Below are positions 36,477-44,714 of a stretch of DNA of 64,000 nucleotides, in pieces (the stretch's first letter is position 1; the number at the start of each line of letters is the position of its first letter). A program made the translations under genes and the position numbers. Source of the DNA: CAZAFC01 sp964484675 (GTDB lineage: Bacteria > Patescibacteriota > Saccharimonadia > Saccharimonadales > UBA4665); contig CAZAFC010000005.1 of the NCBI GenBank assembly GCA_964484675.1, forward strand, positions 25,022-89,021, in the 5' to 3' direction. The notes below the pieces were generated by a model that did not search any database, was not told the origin of the DNA, and worked only from the letters and a program-made list of their open reading frames with translations.

Positions 36477-37508
36477 TTAGCTCTGCACCACTTCCGCGCG
36501 AATACCAAAGATCGCGCCGCCTTGCGGACCGTTCTTGACGGCAATTGCCGCGTTGTTGGCGCGGGCAATCTCACGGGCCACGCTCAATCCTAAGCCATAC
36601 CCGACCGTTTGCGAGCGTGCCTTATCGCCCCTGTAAAGCCGATCAAAGATGTGCGGCGCGTCGTCCTCGGCAATGCCCTTGCCTTCGTCGCTCACCGCCA
36701 GCACATACGTCGAACCAAAGCGCTCGCCCGTGATCGTCACCATGCCGCGCTCTGGGCCATACTTGATGGCATTGTCAAGCAAAATGCCGAGCAGCTGCAC
36801 CATGCTGTCGGCATTCGCGAGAATCTCAGCCGGCGCCACAGCATCAGCCACCAGCCGAACGTGCTTGGCGTGCGCCGTGCGCTCGGCCTGTTGCAATGCG
36901 CTCGCTACGACATCCTCCACCGCCGTGGCTGCGCGGCGCAGTGGCATTTGCTCGAAATGATTGAGGTCGAGCAAGTTTTGCGACAAGCGCTCAAGTCGCT
37001 CGACTTCTTCGAGATTGCTCTTAATTTGATCACGCGCCTCTTGGTCGGTGAACTGTTTTTGGCGCAGAAAAAGCTCATTCTCCAGCTTCATATTTGTGAG
37101 CGGCGTGCGCAACTCGTGGCTGGCATCGGCCGTGAATCGCGCTTGCGCCTCGTGCGCTTCCTCGATCGGCCGCAGCGTCCGGCCAGCAAACCAGTAGCTC
37201 ACCGCGCCGCCCGCCATCAGTACGGCCAAATTGAACAGCACCAGATCTTCGTTGAGATGCGCTCGCAAAAGAGACGCTTGATTCTGCTGCAAATCGGCAA
37301 AAGACTGATCCGGCCGGCGCAAATAATACATATATGAGCGGGTGATGTGCTGCACTTCGCCAAGCTGCGCGTGATTGCTGCGCAGATATTCGCGCTCGGC
37401 CACGTAGCGAATCGTCATGGTCGCGCCCAAACTCAATATCAGCAATCCCGCCAGATAAAACAGCGTCAATTTCAGGCGCGCCGATTGAAAAATACTCCGC
37501 CGGCGCAC
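36477..37508 (-). CDS. Sensor histidine kinase
   Basis: A 343-aa membrane sensor. Two membrane segments (about 13-33 and 88-107) flank a short outside loop of about 55 residues. The H-box ASHELRTPLTN carries the phosphoacceptor His131, followed by the N box (LLDNAIKYGPE), G1 (DEGKGIAEDD) and G2 (GYGLGLSVA). No HAMP domain is obvious. It follows its response regulator by 2 nt, a co-transcribed pair. The signal is unknown. Confidence 0.93.
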   Translation of the reverse strand: MRRRSIFQSARLKLTLFYLAGLLILSLGATMTIRYVAEREYLRSNHAQLGEVQHITRSYMYYLRRPDQSFADLQQNQASLLRAHLNEDLVLFNLAVLMAGGAVSYWFAGRTLRPIEEAHEAQARFTADASHELRTPLTNMKLENELFLRQKQFTDQEARDQIKSNLEEVERLERLSQNLLDLNHFEQMPLRRAATAVEDVVASALQQAERTAHAKHVRLVADAVAPAEILANADSMVQLLGILLDNAIKYGPERGMVTITGERFGSTYVLAVSDEGKGIAEDDAPHIFDRLYRGDKARSQTVGYGLGLSVAREIARANNAAIAVKNGPQGGAIFGIRAEVVQS

Positions 37509-37510
37509 CG

Positions 37511-38167
37511 CTATACCACCTTGTAACCGTAGCCGCGCACGGTTTGGATGGCATCGTCGCCGAGCTTTTTGCGCACGTTGGCCACAAATGTTTCGACGGT
37601 ATTGTGCTGCACCCGGGTCTCGTCGGCCCAGACGTGATCAAGCAACTGATCTTTGCTCACCACCTCACCACGGCGGCGTAGCAAATATTCCATGAGCTGA
37701 AACTCCTTGGCCGTCAAATGCACCGGCGCGCCAGCGCGCCCAACCGACCGCGTCACCACGTCGAGCGACACGTCGCCCACCTCGAACACATTGCCGACGT
37801 GACTTTTCGGCCGGCGCAGCAATGCTCGAACACGGGCCAGCAACTCATCAAAGGAAAACGGCTTAGCCAGATAGTCATCCGCGCCGGCATCGAGGCCCTC
37901 CACGCGGTCGCCGATGGTGCCGCGCGCCGTTAGCATGAGAATCGGCATCTGCTGCTCGGCCGCGCGCCAGGTGTGCACCAAGCCCGGCCCATCAAGCTCG
38001 CCCGGAATCATCCAGTCGAGCAGCACCAAATCATATGCGTTCGCTGCCGCCAGCGTGGCCGCCACATCGCCGTCGCTGGCTACATCCACCACGTAGCCCT
38101 CGGCCTTCAAGCCCTTCTCGAGGCTGGCCGCAATCTTGATCTCATCTTCAACAACCAATAATCTCAT
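37511..38167 (-). CDS. OmpR/PhoB-type response regulator
   Basis: A 218-aa protein with a receiver domain (phosphoacceptor Asp about 51 in LVLLDWMIPG, Lys in YLAKPFSF) and a winged-helix DNA-binding domain ending RGYGYKVV. I chose MRLLVVEDE at 38167: TATGAT (38174-38179) lies exactly 6 nt upstream, so it is probably leaderless. The partner kinase follows 2 nt after the stop. Confidence 0.95.
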   Translation of the reverse strand: MRLLVVEDEIKIAASLEKGLKAEGYVVDVASDGDVAATLAAANAYDLVLLDWMIPGELDGPGLVHTWRAAEQQMPILMLTARGTIGDRVEGLDAGADDYLAKPFSFDELLARVRALLRRPKSHVGNVFEVGDVSLDVVTRSVGRAGAPVHLTAKEFQLMEYLLRRRGEVVSKDQLLDHVWADETRVQHNTVETFVANVRKKLGDDAIQTVRGYGYKVV

Positions 38168-38312
38168 GCTTTTATCATACGCCATCCGGCTGCGCAATAG
38201 CTGAAGAATGTCCAGCGCCAGTACGCAATTAAATGTGCATTTTATACTTTTGCATTTGGGTGCGCATATGGTACGTTTGATTGCACCAATTGCCATTAAA
38301 CGAGGACTACCC

Positions 38313-39419
38313 GTGTCATCCGCCACCAGAGAAGCCCCCACGCCTTATCTTACTAATCTTGCGCTCACGCACGAGCCGATCATGGAACTGAGTGAAATGA
38401 TCGGCGGCTACCACAGCTTCCTGCCGGCCGAAAAACTCGCATACCAGCGTCTCGTGCGGCCAATGGGTCGGACCGGGATTATGCAGACACCGCAAGAAGT
38501 TACCGGGCGCGGCCATGTGCTGACCAATCCGAGCAAAGCCGCGCGCGTGTTTCTTGGTGAACATGTGGAAAATCTCGCTTACTTCCGCGACGAACCAGTT
38601 GACGATCATCTCGGCAAGACCTGCGCGCGGCCGTACTTCGTGCGCCCAGATGGAACCGGCGGATTCAAGCTGGCTGAGGCTGACTTTCACGATGCCATCG
38701 AGGTGCCCGGCGAAGATCCGCGCATGATGCCAAATATCGCGCTCAAAGGCTTGCTCGGCAAAATTCACCGCGGCGTCTGCGTGAGCACGGTCGTGGCAAC
38801 CCGTCGACCTGGCGGAGCATTCGGCGGCGCCGACATCGAACACGTGTTTTGGTGGGGCGAAAACTTTGGTCGACTCGAGCCTGTCGCCGTAGTCCGGAAT
38901 CACAAAAACGCAGGCGTGGAGCCCGTCGACCCTGAAAGTTTCGAGGTTCACACCATTGGCCGGCCCCATCCCCACGTCACGTATAAACGGCTCGAGGGAG
39001 ATCTCACCAAACTCAACGAAGAAACGCTCTTTGACGGCGCCACCGTGCTCACCAAAAAATTAGTCATTCCTGGCGTGCATTTCGGCGGCAATGGTATCGA
39101 GCTCATTAGAGGCGGCGACAAACCACAGCTTGCGCTTGACCTCCACACCGGCTATACGCGCATGCTCTCAGACGATACAAAGGAGCTGCACTACTGGCAG
39201 TCCGACTGGATTATTGAGCCTGCCGAGCAAACCATGGCGCGGTGTGTCGGAACGTTTGCGACGCGAGCACACTTCAGGCAAGCCGAGCCAAAGCCACCGA
39301 ATGGCGTCATATATGACGACGTTATTTATGGCGGCCGGGGTCAGCAGGGTCGCCAGCGAGGCGGGCTTTCCCTGTTCGGCATCAGCGACAGACACATCGG
39401 CTACGGCGTCATGGCCTAG
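38313..39419 (+). CDS. Putative beta-propeller (glycosidase/phosphorylase-like) protein
   Basis: A 368-aa protein with repeated beta-strand patterns (RPMGRTGIMQTPQEV, KTCARPYFVRP, HVFWWGENFGRLEPVAV, PLALDLHTGY-like segments). The order suggests a five-bladed propeller such as GH130 or DUF1861-type proteins, but no catalytic motif is certain. I prefer GTG at 38313, with a GAGGA site 8 nt upstream; an ATG near 38268 is possible. A TATACT box lies at about 38241. Function unknown. Confidence 0.55.
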   Translation: MSSATREAPTPYLTNLALTHEPIMELSEMIGGYHSFLPAEKLAYQRLVRPMGRTGIMQTPQEVTGRGHVLTNPSKAARVFLGEHVENLAYFRDEPVDDHLGKTCARPYFVRPDGTGGFKLAEADFHDAIEVPGEDPRMMPNIALKGLLGKIHRGVCVSTVVATRRPGGAFGGADIEHVFWWGENFGRLEPVAVVRNHKNAGVEPVDPESFEVHTIGRPHPHVTYKRLEGDLTKLNEETLFDGATVLTKKLVIPGVHFGGNGIELIRGGDKPQLALDLHTGYTRMLSDDTKELHYWQSDWIIEPAEQTMARCVGTFATRAHFRQAEPKPPNGVIYDDVIYGGRGQQGRQRGGLSLFGISDRHIGYGVMA

Positions 39420-39434
39420 ACGCCTTGCGCGCAG

Positions 39435-40469
39435 CTAGTCGGCCATGGCTTTTTTGAACTTTTCGACCAGATCGACGGGCGCCGGATTGAGTCCGTTCAG
39501 CAACGCCAGATAAATGCTCACAAAGTCGCCAAAGTTAATGACCCACAGAAGTTGCTCAAGCAAATGCTCACCCTTCGCCTGCACGACGATCGGCTCCGGC
39601 CTCAGGCCCGAAAGCAAACGCGCTGTGATGCCAAAACGCTTTTGCACGCGCGGATGCTCAAACGTGCTGCGCAAGTCGATCACGGCGTACGGCTTGTCGA
39701 CCGGCTGCTTGCTCCAGCCGATGAACTCGTTGTGGTTGAACTCCGGCAGCTGATCGCACCAGGCAATGTGCTTGGCGTTTTCGTTGATGTCGATTTTCCA
39801 GCGGTAGGCGGCCGGGAACAGCTCCGGGCCGGCATAGAGCACCACTGATTTACCAATGAGCTCTTGGGCGATTTGCTTGGCGGGGTTTTGCGAGGTGGGC
39901 ACATCGGGGCGCCAGTGGGCAACGGACATCTTGAGATGGTCAGCGGCACGATCGAGCACCGCCTGGTGGTCGTCGCTGGCAACCACCTTGTAGGCGTCAA
40001 GAATGACGAGCAGCGCGCGCAAATTATACAACACCGCATAGCGCGGCTGCTCGGCTTGCGGCAGGAGCGCCAGCGGATAGCCCTTCTCTTCAGCAAGTTC
40101 TTGCAGCTTGCCACCGCCAGCGATGACTACGATTTTTGCGCCTTTTTTGCTCGCCTGCTCCAGCGCACTCAGCGTTTCTTCGGTATTGCCGGAGTAGCTC
40201 GAGGCAATGAACAAGGTTTTTGCCGACACATACTGCGGCACATCGTACTGGCGCACCAGCTCGAACGGCACGGTGTAGCCGGGCCACGTCGTGCTGATCA
40301 GCGCTGCGAGCGCCGAGCCGCCCATCGCGGCGTAGACAATATTTTCAGGCTGAAAATTCTCATACGCTGGCACCGAAAACTGATATTCCAGCTGCTGATA
40401 CTCTTTTTCGGCAATGCCCAGCGCATCGTCGGCGTCTTTTTCGTGGATAAATTTGAGGTCGTCAAGCAT
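39435..40469 (-). CDS. SIS-domain isomerase (bifunctional PGI/PMI-like)
   Basis: A 344-aa protein with two SIS domains and the bifunctional phosphoglucose/phosphomannose isomerase C-terminal domain. MGGSALAALI, SSYSGNTEETL and WCDQLPEFNHNEFIGW are typical. It would interconvert glucose-6-P, fructose-6-P and mannose-6-P. I chose MLDDLKFIHE at 40469, with AAGGAG 8 nt upstream; the longer upstream frame covers the divergent promoter. A small unique gene starts divergently at 40542. Confidence 0.88.
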   Translation of the reverse strand: MLDDLKFIHEKDADDALGIAEKEYQQLEYQFSVPAYENFQPENIVYAAMGGSALAALISTTWPGYTVPFELVRQYDVPQYVSAKTLFIASSYSGNTEETLSALEQASKKGAKIVVIAGGGKLQELAEEKGYPLALLPQAEQPRYAVLYNLRALLVILDAYKVVASDDHQAVLDRAADHLKMSVAHWRPDVPTSQNPAKQIAQELIGKSVVLYAGPELFPAAYRWKIDINENAKHIAWCDQLPEFNHNEFIGWSKQPVDKPYAVIDLRSTFEHPRVQKRFGITARLLSGLRPEPIVVQAKGEHLLEQLLWVINFGDFVSIYLALLNGLNPAPVDLVEKFKKAMAD

Positions 40470-40541
40470 CGCATGCTCCTTGTGCTTTTTGCGCTTACGC
40501 TTTATAGTATAAACGAATACATGGAATAAGTGGGGGACGAC

Positions 40542-41006
40542 ATGTTCGGGCACGACGATACAAACGCACAGAATGATCAAACACCAGCGCCGGATGCTGC
40601 TTTGACGCAAGATGCCGCTCAGGCGCACACGCCGGTTGACGATACCGCCGGCGAATACATCGACAGCGCGCCGAGTTTGGGCGCCAACACCTTTCCGCCA
40701 GTGGCGCCAGCAAGCGCGCCGGCTCAGCCAGCCGCAGCTGACAACGCCGACGGTCTGCTCGACATCAAGCAGCAAGCGCTCCAACAGCTCACGCCGCTCA
40801 TTGGTCATCTCGACCAAAAGCCGAGCGAAAAGTTCCGCACCACGATGATGATGATTCAAGCTTCGGACAATCAAGCGCTCATCAAGACTGCATACGACGC
40901 CGCCCAGCAAATTACCGACGAAAAAGAGCGCGCGCAGGCACTGCTCGACGTCGTGAACGAGATCAACTACTTCACACAAAACGGCACCAGCGGCGCGGCC
41001 GCTTAA
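40542..41006 (+). CDS. Hypothetical protein with acidic N terminus
   Basis: A 154-aa protein. About 75 residues of Asp/Ala/Pro/Gln-rich disordered sequence are followed by a predicted helical domain (DIKQQALQQLTPLIGHLDQKPSEKF onward). I believe related proteins occur in Saccharibacteria, but cannot name a family. I chose ATG at 40542 after a GGGGG run; a GTG at 40530 is the alternative. Function unknown. Confidence 0.65.
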   Translation: MFGHDDTNAQNDQTPAPDAALTQDAAQAHTPVDDTAGEYIDSAPSLGANTFPPVAPASAPAQPAAADNADGLLDIKQQALQQLTPLIGHLDQKPSEKFRTTMMMIQASDNQALIKTAYDAAQQITDEKERAQALLDVVNEINYFTQNGTSGAAA

Positions 41007-41111
41007 ATAGCCGCTTTCTGTCCGCACACCCCATTCAGTGATTTTTTTTTGGAATAGCAATATGGTGCTGACTGCATGTGCCCAGAATGTGAACTCTGTC
41101 ACTGCTTTGTG

Positions 41112-41131
41112 CATGCAAGGTATTCTATAGT
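41112..41131 (+). promoter_or_regulatory. Promoter box of island 4 (shared with island 5)
   Basis: CATGCAA (41112-41118), 7 nt, TATAGT (41126-41131), then TGAAC. The same CATGCAA-N6/7-TATAGT-GAAC arrangement occurs at 43988-44006 before the gene at 44047, although no good -35 is visible in either. Confidence 0.5.
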
Positions 41132-41153
41132 GAACGCCTGAGCTCACTCAGGA

Positions 41154-41769
41154 GACAAGCAGTTCTTTCAAGGGAAGAAGCCACAGGTATGATTCAAGCG
41201 CTTGATCGGCCGACTGCCGGGAGGCACGAGCCCGTCCTTGCGATCGCCGGGCAGCAGCTCACCCACACCGCCCACCGTGCGCTGGACAGCATTGTGGCGC
41301 GCGACAACTTCACTACGACAGAAGAAGCGCTCGCCAGTTGCCTCGTGACGTTCAGCCGGATCATCGAACACACCGCGAACACAACCATGGTGCACGTGTG
41401 TCACGGCCGGCAGATCATCCGCGAGTATTTCTTTCGCCGCCCACACCACGAAGCGTACAGTTCGGCTGCGCCTGCGTACGATGCGGCCATGCTGTCGCCG
41501 CACGATCTGCAATCTGTGCGGAGCGCGCTGGAGCTCGGTATCAGCGCCAATGAACTGTTCAATATCGCGGTGCTGACATACTACGATCTGGCGCCGCGGA
41601 CCAACGGACTGATCATCCTCGCGCCGCCAAAGCGCCGCAAGCGCTGGCGTTCCGCTGGCGTCGATTTCGTACTGCACACCATCGCGGAACCGCCCGTGCG
41701 GGTGCGCAACTACGTTTGACAGCCCGGCAGATATGGCACGCAGACCGCTTCCATCCTTGACTGCTTGTC
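41154..41769. repeat. Complementary UTR segments bracketing island 4
   Basis: GACAAGCAGT (41154-41163) and CAAGG (41169-41173) in the 5' UTR are together complementary to the continuous 15-nt CCTTGACTGCTTGTC at 41755-41769 in the 3' UTR, leaving a 5-nt bulge. The ends of this transcript could thus pair, as in island 1. Confidence 0.65.
41189..41719 (+). CDS. Unrecognised 176-aa protein, island 4
   Basis: I do not recognise this protein. It is soluble and mixed alpha/beta. Helices in the first about 60 residues are followed by a His-rich middle (HVCHGRQIIREYFFRRPHH, about 65-85) that could bind a metal, and a basic patch KRRKRWR near residue 150. The ribosome site is weak (GGGAAGAAG). The gene sits between a host-like unique gene and groEL, in DNA of different codon style. 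It is followed by a CCGCTG/CAGCGG hairpin and the terminator at 41809. Confidence 0.65.
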   Translation: MIQALDRPTAGRHEPVLAIAGQQLTHTAHRALDSIVARDNFTTTEEALASCLVTFSRIIEHTANTTMVHVCHGRQIIREYFFRRPHHEAYSSAAPAYDAAMLSPHDLQSVRSALELGISANELFNIAVLTYYDLAPRTNGLIILAPPKRRKRWRSAGVDFVLHTIAEPPVRVRNYV

Positions 41770-41808
41770 ATATCTCCGCTGCCTCTTTGCCTCGGAGTCA
41801 GCGGTCAA

Positions 41809-41847
41809 AGTAAAACCCCGGCTTACAAACCGGGGTTTTACTTTTTT
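41809..41847. terminator. Bidirectional terminator between island 4 and groEL
   Basis: A perfect 13-bp stem (41809-41821 with 41830-41842), an 8-nt loop, and a T-run on the plus side (TTTTTT). The complementary side is also T-rich (TTTTACTTT), so it can serve groEL too. Confidence 0.85.
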
Positions 41848-41877
41848 ATATGCCGGGTCGCGGACGGACCGGAAATG

Positions 41878-43554
41878 CTACATCATGCCCATACCGCTCA
41901 TATCCGGAGCGGTAGCTGGCGCTGTTTTCTCGGGAATTTCCACCACGAGCGCACCCATCGTCATGCTAGTGCCGGCGATCGAGACGGCATTCTGCAAAGC
42001 TTCTTTGGTGACGCGAGCTGGGTCGACCACGCCGCTAGCCTTGAGGTCGACAAGCGTGCTTGGGTTGTTCACATTCACACCAAATCCCGGCTTGGCGGCG
42101 CGCACTTGCGGCAGCCATTCATCCGCGTTCAGCCCAGCGTTGGTGAGCAAGATACGGAACGGCTGCTCCATCGCTTTGTAGAGAAGCGTCGCGCCGGCTT
42201 GCGTCGACGGGTCGTCGCCGAGCAGTTTGGCGATGCGGCCCTTGCCAGTCAGCTCGATGCGCAGCAGCTCGGCAAGATTGATGAGCGTCACGCCACCACC
42301 AGGCACCACGCCCTCAGCCAGTGCTGCTTTCACGGCAGCCACGGCGTCATCTACGCGGAATTTCTTCTCTTCGATTTCGGTTTCGGTGGCACCGCCGACC
42401 TTGATCACAGCGACTTTGCCGCTCAATGCCGCGCGGCGCTTGTCGTAGTTATCGCGGTCGTAATCGCTGGTAGCAGCTTTGCTTTGGGCGTCGAGCTGCT
42501 TGATGCGTGCCTGCACGGCTTGTGCCGAGCCAGCGCCTTCGATGATCGTGGTTTCGTCTTTGCCGACAATGACTTTGCGGGCTGAGCCAATCATCTCAAG
42601 CGTGGCATTCTCAAACGTCACGCCGAGCTCGTCGCTAATCACCTGCGCACCGGTCAGAATCGCGATGTCCTCAAGCATGTCTTTGCGGCGGTCGCCAAAG
42701 GCTGGCGCCTTGATCGCCACGGTGTTGAACACACCTTTCAAGCGATTCAAGATGAGCGTGCCGAGCGCTTCGCCATCGACATCTTCGGCCACGATCACAA
42801 GGTCTTTCTTGCCGGACTGCGCAAGCTGCTCGAGCATTGGCAGGAATTCCTGGATTGAACTAATTTTTTTGTCGGTCACGAGCACGGCCGGCTTGTCGTA
42901 CACGGCTTCCATGCGCGCCGTGTCGGTGACCATGTACGGACTCACGAAGCCTTTGTCGAAGGTAAAACCATTAACTACTTCTGATTCAAGCGCCAAGCCC
43001 TGGCCTTCTTCGACCGTCACGACACCGTCGCGGCCAACTTCGTCCATAACTTCGGCAATGAGATCGCCAATTTCTTTGTCGCCAGCCGAAATAGTCGCCA
43101 CCTCGGCGATACGACCCTTTTTGCCCTCAATGTCTTCGCGCATGCCGTCGAGTTGCGCCAGCACATCGTGCGCGGCAGCCTCGAGGCCTTTGCGCAACAA
43201 CATCGGGTTGTGGCCAGCAGCGATCAGCTTGTTGGCTTCGTTCAAAATGTGATATGTGAGTACCGTAACCGTAGTCGTGCCGTCGCCGGCAACGTCGTTC
43301 ATCTTGGTCGCGGCTTGCTTAATGAGCTCCGCGCCCACTTTGTAGCCGAGCGTTTCGTCATCGGCATCGCCGAGTTCAACGCCTTTGGCCACGGTAACGC
43401 CATCATGCGTCACGGTCGGTGCGCCGTAGCTTTTGCTAATCACCACGTTGCGGCCTTTCGGACCCATCGTCGTTTTCACGGCGTTGTACAAAATTTCGGC
43501 ACCCGCCAGCACGCGCTTGCGAGCATCATCATCGTAGAATACTTTTTTTGCCAT
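41878..43554 (-). CDS. groEL: Chaperonin GroEL
   Basis: Protein-folding chaperonin, 558 aa. It begins AKKVFYDDDARKRVLAGAE, carries TTMGPKGRNVVI and GDGTTTVTVL (ATP site) and ends in an M-rich tail (DMSGMGMM) in place of the usual GGM repeats. It is downstream of groES by 11 nt. The pair is controlled by the CIRCE element at 43860-43886. Confidence 0.98.
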   Translation of the reverse strand: MAKKVFYDDDARKRVLAGAEILYNAVKTTMGPKGRNVVISKSYGAPTVTHDGVTVAKGVELGDADDETLGYKVGAELIKQAATKMNDVAGDGTTTVTVLTYHILNEANKLIAAGHNPMLLRKGLEAAAHDVLAQLDGMREDIEGKKGRIAEVATISAGDKEIGDLIAEVMDEVGRDGVVTVEEGQGLALESEVVNGFTFDKGFVSPYMVTDTARMEAVYDKPAVLVTDKKISSIQEFLPMLEQLAQSGKKDLVIVAEDVDGEALGTLILNRLKGVFNTVAIKAPAFGDRRKDMLEDIAILTGAQVISDELGVTFENATLEMIGSARKVIVGKDETTIIEGAGSAQAVQARIKQLDAQSKAATSDYDRDNYDKRRAALSGKVAVIKVGGATETEIEEKKFRVDDAVAAVKAALAEGVVPGGGVTLINLAELLRIELTGKGRIAKLLGDDPSTQAGATLLYKAMEQPFRILLTNAGLNADEWLPQVRAAKPGFGVNVNNPSTLVDLKASGVVDPARVTKEALQNAVSIAGTSMTMGALVVEIPEKTAPATAPDMSGMGMM

Positions 43555-43565
43555 CGTTGCTTCTC

Positions 43566-43832
43566 CTATTTAACTGTCGCCAGCACGTCTTCTTCTTTGA
43601 CGAGCAAATATTCTGTCGTTTCGACTTTCACATCGGTCTGCGCGTAACTCTTGTAGATAATCCGGTCGCCGACCTTCACCGTTGCTACGTCCTTGCCGAC
43701 CGCAACAACTTTGGCGACCTTCGGCTTCTCGGCAGCTTTTTCCGGCAGATACAAGCCGCTGGCGGTTCTGGTTTTGGCTTTCTCGGTAACGGCTACCACG
43801 TATGACCCAAGTGGCTGCAAATGAACATCCAT
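43566..43832 (-). CDS. groES: Co-chaperonin GroES
   Basis: An 88-aa GroEL lid with the mobile-loop region (KTRTASGLYLPEKAAEKP), VGDRIIYKSYAQTDV and a C-terminal strand. First gene of groESL. The leader contains the CIRCE operator, pointing to HrcA heat-shock control. Confidence 0.96.
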   Translation of the reverse strand: MDVHLQPLGSYVVAVTEKAKTRTASGLYLPEKAAEKPKVAKVVAVGKDVATVKVGDRIIYKSYAQTDVKVETTEYLLVKEEDVLATVK

Positions 43833-43859
43833 ACTTCAACTCCTCTTATCTATTTAGTT

Positions 43860-43886
43860 TTGGCACTCGGCCCAGGCAAGTGCCAA
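43860..43886 (-). promoter_or_regulatory. CIRCE operator (HrcA)
   Basis: TTGGCACTC-N9-AAGTGCCAA, an inverted repeat with one mismatch. It matches the CIRCE consensus TTAGCACTC-N9-GAGTGCTAA in position and spacing and lies just after the predicted groES transcription start. Confidence 0.85.
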
Positions 43887-43897
43887 CCAACCTTTCC

Positions 43898-43927
43898 ATA
43901 ATAATCAAGCTTCCTGCCTAGCGTCAA
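43898..43927 (-). promoter_or_regulatory. groESL promoter
   Basis: On the minus strand TTGACG (43922-43927), an 18-nt spacer and TATTAT (43898-43903), immediately upstream of the CIRCE operator. Confidence 0.75.
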
Positions 43928-43987
43928 GTGCTTGACATGCGTATGCTCGTTTGAAGGGACGATCATGCCCAAAAAAGCTTCTAAAAT

Positions 43988-44006
43988 CATGCAAATATGC
44001 TATAGT
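43988..44006 (+). promoter_or_regulatory. Promoter box of island 5 (shared with island 4)
   Basis: CATGCAA (43988-43994), 6 nt, TATAGT (44001-44006), then ATGAAC. It is closely similar to the box at 41112-41131. Confidence 0.5.
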
Positions 44007-44046
44007 ATGAACACCGTTCTCTACTCATTGGAAGAAGGTGTACATT

Positions 44047-44559
44047 ATGCCCAGAACATCCAGTAGTCGATCACGCATCATCGGCCATGGTGGAACGTGG
44101 ACGCTGCGACGACGGCACGGCCGCAGAGATGCCATCGATGCGATGTTTGCAGCGCGGAGGGAGCGGGACGTCGATTTGACGACCAGGCACCACGAGATGC
44201 AGTCCACGAGCAGCACCAGCTACGCTGCCGACATCGTGTTTGCTATCAGCTTCGCGGACAAGGTTTCCGCCGATGACGCTCAGGCCCTCGTCCAGGTGCT
44301 GGAGCAAATCCCCGGAATCTTCAAGGTCCGCTACAGCGAGCCTTCTTCGTTCGCTTGCTGGTACGCAGATGAGTCTGACCCGTTTGGCGAAGCCTCCGAA
44401 GAAGACACTGCCAAGACCTGCGCGAGCAGTTCGGTCGAAACGCGCAAGACAGAGCTGCATGCGCTTCTGACGGCAGTGCTGCGAGCATTCTTGAACGACC
44501 AGATTGTCGCCCCGAACGACAGACGAGATTGGGAGCCCAGTATTTACGGACTCGCGTAG
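44047..44559 (+). CDS. Unrecognised 170-aa protein, island 5
   Basis: I do not recognise this protein. A strongly basic N terminus (about 1-45, many Arg; a possible nucleic-acid-binding tail) precedes an acidic domain of about 110 residues predicted to be alpha/beta (ADIVFAISFADKVSADDAQALVQVLE). The ATG at 44047 has an AGAAGG site. It is followed by a 12-bp hairpin at 44646-44688. Codon use is unlike the flanking host genes. Function unknown. Confidence 0.65.
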   Translation: MPRTSSSRSRIIGHGGTWTLRRRHGRRDAIDAMFAARRERDVDLTTRHHEMQSTSSTSYAADIVFAISFADKVSADDAQALVQVLEQIPGIFKVRYSEPSSFACWYADESDPFGEASEEDTAKTCASSSVETRKTELHALLTAVLRAFLNDQIVAPNDRRDWEPSIYGLA

Positions 44560-44645
44560 CGAGAACTTCGGCGGGAACACCAATTCGAGATTACGAGACG
44601 ACAGAACAGCGAGAAGCAGTGAGATTCACTATCGCGCGTTCGCCT

Positions 44646-44688
44646 GGCAGCCATGACCATCCCCCGCCCCCCAAGCGTCATGGCTGCC
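44646..44688 (+). terminator. Hairpin after island 5
   Basis: GGCAGCCATGAC (44646-44657) pairs with 44677-44688, 12 bp with a C-rich 19-nt loop. No U-tract follows; a host promoter with TATACT starts just downstream. Confidence 0.6.
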
Positions 44689-44714
44689 TACCTCAATTGT
44701 GGTATACTTTTTTT

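Noticed and set aside
43988..44714. End-to-end UTR complementarity in island 5
   Set aside because: The longest match between its 5' and 3' UTRs is 6 nt, which is expected by chance.
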